A stretch of 46,101 bases of DNA, from positions 14,340,555-14,386,655 of the forward strand of contig NC_049989.1 in assembly GCF_000003815.2 (NCBI RefSeq). The letters are read 5' to 3'. Source of the DNA: Branchiostoma floridae (Eukaryota; Chordata; Leptocardii; Amphioxiformes; Branchiostomatidae). Every line of letters begins with the position of its first letter. Positions within the stretch are counted from its first letter, which is position 1. The notes under the pieces are model-generated. The model did not search any database. It had not been told where the DNA came from and was given only the letters and a program-made list of their open reading frames with translations. The position numbers were made by a program, and so were the translations under genes. This document shows, one piece after another, positions 44,501-46,101 of this stretch.

Positions 44501-44842
44501 AACAGGAACTGTAGTAGTCAACTCTTCTCTAAAATGGCTCCTGACAGCTACAAAAGAATATTGTCACAGTAGACAAGTGGTCACAATAAGGCACATCTCA
44601 TACAATGTAAAAAACAAAAGCAATTTGGGGACACTTAAAATTTCTTAACATAAAAAAAAATGCAATCTAATACAAGGTGGCTACAACTATGTATATGGTG
44701 TGTTAAAGAATAGGTTTTGTTTAGAATATGCAAACTTGTAATAAGATGTAGATAATGATTTCCTGTTACCTTGGTTTCTGCCATCTTGATTCTCGGCACA
44801 AACCCTGTTGATCCACTCTCTGTGCTCTTGGGGGCGTAGAAG
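20102..44842 (-). CDS. DEPDC5: DEPDC5, GATOR1 complex subunit (5'-partial, 25 exons)
   Basis: DEPDC5/Iml1 joins NPRL2 and NPRL3 in GATOR1, the Rag GTPase-activating complex on lysosomes that shuts off mTORC1 when amino acids are scarce. Exons in transcript order: 44770-44842, 44249-44285, 43553-43679, 42043-42187, 40879-40978, 40125-40316, 39275-39431, 38645-38775, 34254-34401, 33676-33754, 33228-33347, 32078-32632 (uncertain), 30848-30945, 29961-30135, 28711-28914, 26540-26608, 24833-24979, 24088-24296, 23524-23656, 23205-23313, 22827-23063, 21811-21974, 21245-21416, 20952-21012, 20102-20555. Phases close to 1364 codons plus stop. Regions seen: tail of the SABA region, [19 protein letters not shown], the SHEN region ([55 protein letters not shown]), the DEP domain ([12 protein letters not shown]) and the CTD ([47 protein letters not shown]). 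The N-terminal roughly 400 residues are beyond the right edge. Confidence 0.95.
20694..20822. repeat. Short inverted repeat in the last DEPDC5 intron
   Basis: Outer arms ttctttgtcaagaaatgag and ctcacttcttgacaaagat, inner arms atccactg and cagtggat. Probable foldback MITE of about 130 bases. Confidence 0.55.
20952..21012 (-). CDS. DEPDC5: DEPDC5 exon, CTD
   Basis: 61 bases, acceptor cctgtcag, donor GAAGAG|gtaggt, phase 1 to 2. It encodes [20 protein letters not shown], corresponding to vertebrate WDRMHLFQEAIAHR. Confidence 0.93.
21245..21416 (-). CDS. DEPDC5: DEPDC5 exon, CTD
   Basis: Acceptor ttccctgtag, donor TTTGAAG|gtcagt, phase 0 to 1. It encodes [20 protein letters not shown] and [13 protein letters not shown]. 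Confidence 0.96.
21811..21974 (-). CDS. DEPDC5: DEPDC5 exon, CTD
   Basis: Acceptor gtatcag, donor GATCTG|gtgagt, phase 1 to 0. It encodes [20 protein letters not shown] and YHGNY, matching vertebrate [22 protein letters not shown]. Confidence 0.96.
22354..22694. repeat. Identical 169-base tandem duplication
   Basis: The unit starting ataagtacagaaaggacc and ending gactagccaaaa occurs twice head to tail (22354-22522, 22523-22691); I see no difference between copies. It lies in a DEPDC5 intron. It is either very recent or an assembly artefact. Confidence 0.92.
22827..23063 (-). CDS. DEPDC5: DEPDC5 exon, CTD start
   Basis: Acceptor tttttccag-type, donor ATGAAAG|gtatgt, phase 1 to 1. It encodes [20 protein letters not shown] and [13 protein letters not shown], corresponding to the vertebrate RKWFEVAFV...AFLLPWLPSR segment. 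Confidence 0.9.
23205..23313 (-). CDS. DEPDC5: DEPDC5 exon, DEP domain second half
   Basis: Acceptor tttatcacag, donor AGAGAG|gtaaga, phase 0 to 1. It encodes [20 protein letters not shown] and [16 protein letters not shown]. Confidence 0.95.
23524..23656 (-). CDS. DEPDC5: DEPDC5 exon, DEP domain first half
   Basis: Acceptor ccatgtacag, donor CTGCAG|gtaaga, phase 2 to 0. It encodes [20 protein letters not shown] and [10 protein letters not shown], matching vertebrate CFISAEVVHWL. Confidence 0.95.
24088..24296 (-). CDS. DEPDC5: DEPDC5 exon leading into the DEP domain
   Basis: Donor ACACAAC|gtaagt, phase 0 to 2. It encodes an acidic linker and then [17 protein letters not shown], matching vertebrate LTEILEAMKHPSTG. 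The acceptor is a catCAGCAG tandem, so the exon may start at 24296 or 24293 (one Gln more or less). Confidence 0.92.
24335..24425. mobile_element. Left-terminal fragment of the cagtcaaacctgt family
   Basis: It begins cagtcaaacctgatcaagca and contains gtacaagccac...tggtccc. No right terminus was found. Confidence 0.35.
24833..24979 (-). CDS. DEPDC5: DEPDC5 exon, disordered linker
   Basis: Acceptor cctgtgcccag, donor GTTAAG|gtgagg, 49 codons, phase 0 to 0. Ser/Thr/Pro/Gly-rich with [14 protein letters not shown], ending QQSQQVK. Confidence 0.82.
25152..25364. mobile_element. MITE, gtcacattttcaaac family (copy 2)
   Basis: Ends aaggcctaggtcccaattcc and aatgggacctataggcct, with inner gggaccc/gggcccc blocks next to each end. 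Confidence 0.6.
25376..25450 (+). repeat. tRNA-like fragment (possible SINE head)
   Basis: It contains a B-box-like GGGTTCAAATCCC preceded at suitable distance by ggttagtaaactgg. The cloverleaf does not close, so it is a tRNA-derived relic at best. Confidence 0.3.
26142..26482. mobile_element. hAT-like element with 5-base target duplication (copy 2)
   Basis: Termini cagggcttgaaatac and gtatttcgagccctg, flanked on both sides by tatat. Contains a direct duplication of cctgcacagctccatttta. In a DEPDC5 intron. Confidence 0.82.
26540..26608 (-). CDS. DEPDC5: DEPDC5 exon, linker
   Basis: Acceptor ttgtattcag, donor GAAGAG|gtatgg, 23 codons, phase 0 to 0. It encodes [20 protein letters not shown]. 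It is assigned by phase and good splice sites rather than by strong similarity. Confidence 0.8.
26781..27212 (+). mobile_element. hAT-like MITE (copy 2)
   Basis: It starts taggggtgggtaccggtacag. gcactac flanks both sides (26774-26780 and 27213-27219), a near-complete 8-base target duplication. The right terminus is truncated. Contains repeated ggtccaggtccgg. Confidence 0.78.
27591..28118. mobile_element. cagtcaaacctgt-family DNA element (copy 1)
   Basis: Termini cagtcaaacctgtattagcgg and ctatagacaggtttgactg are inverted repeats. Interior blocks tagtggccac...ccttgagtgg recur. 528 bases, no transposase frame. In a DEPDC5 intron. Confidence 0.72.
28603..28655. repeat. CA/CACG microsatellite
   Basis: acacacatacacacacacaa, then acgcacgcacacgcacacac, beginning 56 bases from the DEPDC5 exon at 28711, on its donor side. 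Confidence 0.9.
28711..28914 (-). CDS. DEPDC5: DEPDC5 exon, end of SHEN region
   Basis: Acceptor ccattgtag, donor AAACAAAAG|gtattg, 68 codons, phase 0 to 0. It encodes [20 protein letters not shown] and [17 protein letters not shown]. Confidence 0.94.
29045..29490. repeat. Diverged direct duplication
   Basis: The block atcatacaaaatgtacaagt...atcgaaatttgttaagc...aatcgctc...tgcagcaac at about 29045-29155 recurs at about 29370-29490, roughly 325 bases apart, with substitutions and small indels. Confidence 0.7.
29525..29807. mobile_element. CpG-rich MITE-like insert
   Basis: Ends tttatgtcatacc and ggtatgacataaa (with one extra base group) are inverted repeats enclosing 280 bases that are unusually rich in CG (cgcgaaaacgttcgataacg, gagcgggacgagtcaggcgc). 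Confidence 0.6.
29821..29889. repeat. CpG-rich hairpin
   Basis: gcatcaccctcggtcc pairs imperfectly with ggtacctcgggtgatac around a CG-rich loop. It adjoins the CpG-rich insert and lies about 70 bases from a DEPDC5 exon. Confidence 0.5.
29961..30135 (-). CDS. DEPDC5: DEPDC5 exon, SHEN region
   Basis: Acceptor tcctacccag, donor ATGGAT|gtgagt, phase 2 to 0. It encodes [20 protein letters not shown] and [19 protein letters not shown], matching vertebrate KWNYLDQYICSAG. Confidence 0.95.
30236..30484 (-). mobile_element. 3' tail of a CR1/L2-like non-LTR retrotransposon (copy 1)
   Basis: On the minus strand it encodes the reverse-transcriptase C-terminus [20 protein letters not shown], then [12 protein letters not shown] and a stop. 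A hairpin-rich 3' UTR follows and the tail ends in short (atacag)-type repeats. It is 5' truncated and in the same orientation as DEPDC5. Confidence 0.82.
30848..30945 (-). CDS. DEPDC5: DEPDC5 exon, SHEN region
   Basis: Acceptor ctctctcag, donor AACCCAG|gtacag, phase 0 to 2. It encodes [20 protein letters not shown] and HVTKYKPR. Confidence 0.95.
31228..31490 (+). mobile_element. tRNA-derived SINE
   Basis: A-box-like TGGCAAAGTGGCTAGTCCAG and B-box-like AGGTCCAAATCC (31283-31294) at tRNA spacing. A body follows with cacaggtgtacaaatgggtacc and agtggaaggagagggatggg, and an accttaccttagg tail. In the DEPDC5 intron between 30945 and 32078. Confidence 0.65.
32078..32632 (-). CDS. DEPDC5: DEPDC5 185-codon Ser/Pro-rich exon, possibly alternative
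   Basis: A strong acceptor (cctccccctgtcttacag) and a weak donor (GAGGAG|gtaccc) bound 555 open, GC-rich bases, phase 0 to 0 like its neighbours. The product is Ser/Pro/Thr/Arg-rich and probably disordered, with many SP/TP sites (for example [16 protein letters not shown]). It ends SQKRNNEE, so splicing to the next exon gives NNEEDEYWLSM; vertebrates have PEEEDQYWLSM. The frame stays open past the donor to a stop at 32003, so read-through would truncate the protein before the DEP domain. It may instead be an alternative last exon. Confidence 0.55.
33228..33347 (-). CDS. DEPDC5: DEPDC5 exon
   Basis: Acceptor tttttttcag, donor GACCAG|gtacta, 40 codons, phase 0 to 0. It encodes [17 protein letters not shown] and ends [10 protein letters not shown]; vertebrates have GYQIIVQP here. 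Confidence 0.9.
33676..33754 (-). CDS. DEPDC5: DEPDC5 exon
   Basis: Acceptor tttttcacag, donor ATGCAG|gtgagt, phase 2 to 0. It encodes [15 protein letters not shown], matching vertebrate AQQVFEEFICQRLMQ. Confidence 0.95.
33953..34214 (-). mobile_element. 3' tail of a CR1/L2-like non-LTR retrotransposon (copy 2)
   Basis: Same family as 30236-30484, slightly longer: the minus strand reads [31 protein letters not shown] and ends VTDRSV-stop, then the shared 3' UTR (tataccggctatatagataca). The 5' end stops 40 bases from a DEPDC5 exon. Confidence 0.85.
34254..34401 (-). CDS. DEPDC5: DEPDC5 exon, start of SHEN region
   Basis: Acceptor tccttcctgcag, donor GAAAATAT|gtaggt, phase 1 to 2. It encodes [20 protein letters not shown], near-identical to vertebrates. 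Confidence 0.96.
34486..35035. mobile_element. DNA element with ctccaagcagaggttga termini, carrying a nested MITE
   Basis: Inverted ends attctccaagcagaggttga...cagagatat and atatctctg...tcaacctctgcttgga. The flanks aagtgggt (34478-34485) and aagtgggc (35036-35043) form a 7/8-match target duplication. The TACTGTAAATGC-type element at 34518-34722 is inserted just inside its left end. Confidence 0.78.
34518..34722. mobile_element. MITE, TACTGTAAATGC family (copy 4, nested)
   Basis: Ends tacagtaaatgcagaaatg and aaatgcatttacag, interior ttcaccgcgaacttaaaacg. It sits within the larger element at 34486-35035. Confidence 0.75.
35772..35957. mobile_element. MITE, gtcacattttcaaac family (copy 3)
   Basis: Ends atgctagggtcacattttc and gaaatctgaccctagcac form an inverted pair around about 150 bases. 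Confidence 0.5.
36027..36206. repeat. Palindromic element with G/C-run arms
   Basis: ggcttttattttatgggggagg...tggttggttagtttcaaagtt pairs with aaccttgaaactagccaacca...cctcccccattaaataaaaacc; arms about 50 bases, spacer about 75. Confidence 0.75.
38414..38555. mobile_element. cagtcaaacctgt-family DNA element (copy 2)
   Basis: Termini cagtcaaatctgtatta and tatagacaggtttgactg with TA on both sides, 142 bases. It contains ctatagtggccgca and ccttgagtggccgc. It lies 90 bases from the DEPDC5 exon at 38645. Confidence 0.75.
38645..38775 (-). CDS. DEPDC5: DEPDC5 exon
   Basis: Acceptor atcgtatag, donor ATGTCAG|gtgata, phase 2 to 1. It encodes the Ser/Gly-rich [20 protein letters not shown] and ends INTYEMS. 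It is assigned by phase on both sides. Confidence 0.85.
39230..39267. repeat. (AAAC)n microsatellite
   Basis: About nine units of aaac with one aagc interruption, ending 7 bases before the donor of the DEPDC5 exon at 39275. Confidence 0.92.
39275..39431 (-). CDS. DEPDC5: DEPDC5 exon
   Basis: Acceptor ctactaccag, donor TTGATCAG|gtattg, phase 1 to 2. It encodes [20 protein letters not shown], continuing FPLG as in vertebrate FPVGPSGEAIQIHH. Confidence 0.9.
40125..40316 (-). CDS. DEPDC5: DEPDC5 exon with INPFAPSR motif
   Basis: Acceptor tgccacag, donor CCACTGG|gtaaga, phase 1 to 1. It encodes [20 protein letters not shown] and RWTHTFPLG, the most conserved linker motif of metazoan DEPDC5. Confidence 0.96.
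40355..40425. repeat. Dispersed repeat fragment, same family as 2505
   Basis: aaagagcccaccacacttat...agagtaggggtcc...gtgagtggatcaaacc, next to the DEPDC5 exon at 40125-40316. Confidence 0.5.
40879..40978 (-). CDS. DEPDC5: DEPDC5 exon, disordered linker
   Basis: Acceptor gtgtttacag, donor GGCACAG|gtcaga, phase 0 to 1. It encodes [20 protein letters not shown] and a Ser-rich end. Confidence 0.85.
42043..42187 (-). CDS. DEPDC5: DEPDC5 exon, disordered linker
   Basis: Acceptor attttgacag, donor CGACAG|gtgatg, phase 2 to 0. It encodes [20 protein letters not shown] and a Ser/Arg-rich tail. Confidence 0.88.
42245..42767. mobile_element. Foldback element with about 110-base inverted arms, TTAA flanks
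   Basis: The left arm (gcgccttcacac...gaaaattcttttctattcctgg...attctcactgcattcc) is the reverse complement of the right arm (ggaatgcagtgagaat...ccaggaatagaaaagaattttc...gtgtgaagggggc). TTAA abuts both ends (42241-42244, 42768-42771), compatible with piggyBac-type insertion. Confidence 0.72.
42771..43420. repeat. Four-unit satellite with A-B-A-B higher-order structure
   Basis: Units of 160-164 bases start with aagtgttyacagtgac at 42771, 42931, 43094 and 43258. Units 1 and 3 share accaccaaataagccacaga and atcagtacaaatgg. Units 2 and 4 share atcactgaataagccaccga and actaacagaaa. All share ggaggcttatgatt and cagcctgg. Confidence 0.93.
43553..43679 (-). CDS. DEPDC5: DEPDC5 exon
   Basis: Acceptor tactccatag, donor GACAAG|gtggga, phase 1 to 2. 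It encodes [19 protein letters not shown], matching the vertebrate VDYDAYDAQVF motif. Confidence 0.93.
43765..44101 (+). mobile_element. hAT-like MITE (copy 3)
   Basis: It starts aggggtgggtaccggtacag, ends taccggtaatcacccctag, and has the same interior as 26781-27212 (ttcattttccaataggtcc, tcaggtcc) with an internal deletion. The flanks actttcaa and gcttccaa agree at 6 of 8 bases. Confidence 0.72.
44249..44285 (-). CDS. DEPDC5: DEPDC5 exon at the edge of the assembly gap
   Basis: 37 bases, donor CTCAATG|gtaatg, apparent acceptor tccacag next to the N run. It encodes [12 protein letters not shown] in phase with both neighbours. The pyrimidine tract is hidden in the gap, so the 5' border is less certain. 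Confidence 0.7.
44293..44480. other. Assembly gap (188 N)
   Basis: A run of 188 undetermined bases inside a DEPDC5 intron, starting 7 bases beyond the exon at 44249-44285. Apparent open frames across it are artefacts. Confidence 1.
44770..44842 (-). CDS. DEPDC5: DEPDC5 exon, end of SABA region
   Basis: Acceptor aactgcag, donor ACCAAG|gtaaca, phase 2 to 0. It encodes [20 protein letters not shown], matching the vertebrate FYTSKS...FTPRIK segment. Confidence 0.82.
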
Positions 44843-46101
44843 CTGCAGTTAAGTCATACAAACGCACCCTCAACATTCCACACCTCAAGCAAACATTCAG
44901 AGATCACTGAACATACCACCACTTACCCAACCGCTCTGATGCCACGCCTTCGTTCCGCTGAAAACAAAATCCTGTCTGGTTATGGGAAGAGCAGCCATTT
45001 TTGAGACACCATATACAGAAAGTTAGCACACAATTCGTTAACAGCACATTCACTAAGATATACATGTAATATCTAAACACCTGTTACCCTTTTGTAACCT
45101 TCTGCATCTTGAAGTTTGTGTTCATGGCCACAGAAAGGCCAGAGTGTTCCTGTAATTTCCATAATATCAAAGAACTGTAAAGATAGGGTCTAGGATTTTG
45201 CCATGTAAGATACAAAATTGAGAAAAGGAAAGACCAAACGGGACAAACCATACAAAATGCAGTACAGAAGTTTCAGAGGATCTTGGGACATGCAGGAGGT
45301 CAAAGGTGGAACAAAGGTCAGAGTTCAAGATCAGAAGGTAAGAAAGGTCTCTACACTTACGGAAACCTGCTACGGTAACCAGTAAAGCAGCACAGAGGCA
45401 CAAACAAAGACATTCTAGATTAGTAAAAGGGGCCTTAATGAATGAAGTCAGGAGACTACTGAGCGTCCCAAGTTTAGAGTGGTTAAGAGTGGAGAAAAAT
45501 GCGGGTACAGCAGGCAGCTAGGCAGGGAGCTTTAGAGAAAATTAGCGTACATGGGAGAACAACAAAATATACTATTAGGCTAGCCACTGAGGCGTCGCCA
45601 AAAATCATATACAGAACACAGGAAAGGTTAAGGGAAAAGAGGAAAGTTGAACGGAATAAGGGTAGCCTTTGACTGACATGAGGCATGACTTTGTGAGACT
45701 TACATGTTCAAGCAGCTGTCTTAAGATGTTTTAAGAAAATTGAGCATCTTCTGCAATTATGGCATCCTTTGTGAGTGCAACCCATTTTCTTTCAAGAAGT
45801 TGCAAATTTTTAAGAATTCAGCATTTAAAGCATCTACAATGTACATCTACAACTTAACCAAGCCTTAATTCCAATGTCCCATCAATGGCATAGGACATAC
45901 TTTCAAATTGTTAAGCAGCCAGTTGGGTGGTGCCACATAAGCACAAATAAGATAAGCCAACAGAAAACAACAATTCCATGAATTTTCCCCAAAGACTCTC
46001 AAAGGATCTTACAAGGTCATATCAATGAGAGCAGTGACAGTAACTGTTACTTCAGATATACAATGACGTAAGCTACAGTAATTGTAGTACTTGGCAGACC
46101 A
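44843..46101. other. DEPDC5 5' intron sequence to the window edge
   Basis: No conserved DEPDC5 exon was found, although the preceding one should be next in line. A 31-base exon-like block lies at 44927-44957 and a 65-base one at about 45081-45145; neither matches the family. Confidence 0.5.

Noticed and set aside
44238-44572. Long open frames across the N run
   Set aside because: Produced by undetermined bases; not real coding sequence.
44770-44842. Alternative reading frame of this exon containing [13 protein letters not shown]
   Set aside because: The other frame gives FYAPKS...FVPRIKM, which aligns with vertebrate DEPDC5 and continues in phase into the next exons; the alternative hits TGA at the next exon.
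45081-45145. Exon-like block with acceptor aattacag and donor aaagg|gtaaca
   Set aside because: The product (starts EHSGLSVAMN) has no similarity to the expected DEPDC5 segment and its phase fits neither neighbour with confidence.
45167-45403. Minus-strand frame ending at a gtaagt donor near 45359
   Set aside because: No acceptor or conserved residues support an exon; the frame is short.

Overview
The window is eukaryotic nuclear DNA: AT-rich, intron-dense, full of short mobile-element remnants, with one 188-base run of N. The encoded proteins are close to vertebrate ones, intron sizes are moderate, and several inverted-repeat families resemble those I associate with lancelets. I infer an invertebrate deuterostome, most likely a cephalochordate (Branchiostoma); species cannot be fixed from the sequence alone.

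Three protein-coding genes account for the conserved sequence. (1) Positions 321-7074, + strand: the 3' seven or eight coding exons of BCKDK, the mitochondrial kinase of branched-chain alpha-ketoacid dehydrogenase; the N-terminal exons lie left of the window. An extra 78-base, phase-neutral exon (6478-6555) would put 26 residues into the ATP lid. (2) Positions 11365-16962, + strand: a complete five-exon FoxN1/4-type forkhead factor of 532 codons, behind a GC-rich promoter region with ETS, NRF1 and ZNF143-like motifs. (3) Positions 20102-44842, - strand: the C-terminal 25 exons (about 1364 codons) of DEPDC5, the GATOR1 subunit that restrains mTORC1; its 5' exons lie right of the window. All splice phases in each model close in frame. 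One DEPDC5 exon (32078-32632) is a 185-codon Ser/Pro-rich block with a weak donor, which I could not match to the vertebrate protein.

FoxN and DEPDC5 converge tail to tail across about 3.1 kb; BCKDK and FoxN are head to tail, separated by a long 3' UTR and about 1.6 kb of intergenic DNA. The genes do not form an obvious pathway cluster, although BCKDK and DEPDC5 both belong to amino-acid metabolism or sensing.

Introns and spacers hold at least six short DNA-transposon-like families (several with target-site duplications), two 3' tails of a CR1/L2-like non-LTR retrotransposon, a tRNA-derived SINE, a four-unit satellite with A-B-A-B higher-order structure, an apparently perfect 169-base tandem duplication, and several hairpins, one just after the DEPDC5 stop and one upstream of FoxN. 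I saw no rRNA gene, intact tRNA gene, CRISPR array or prokaryotic feature, and no convincing unknown multi-gene system. The most novel items are the two lineage-type exons in BCKDK and DEPDC5.
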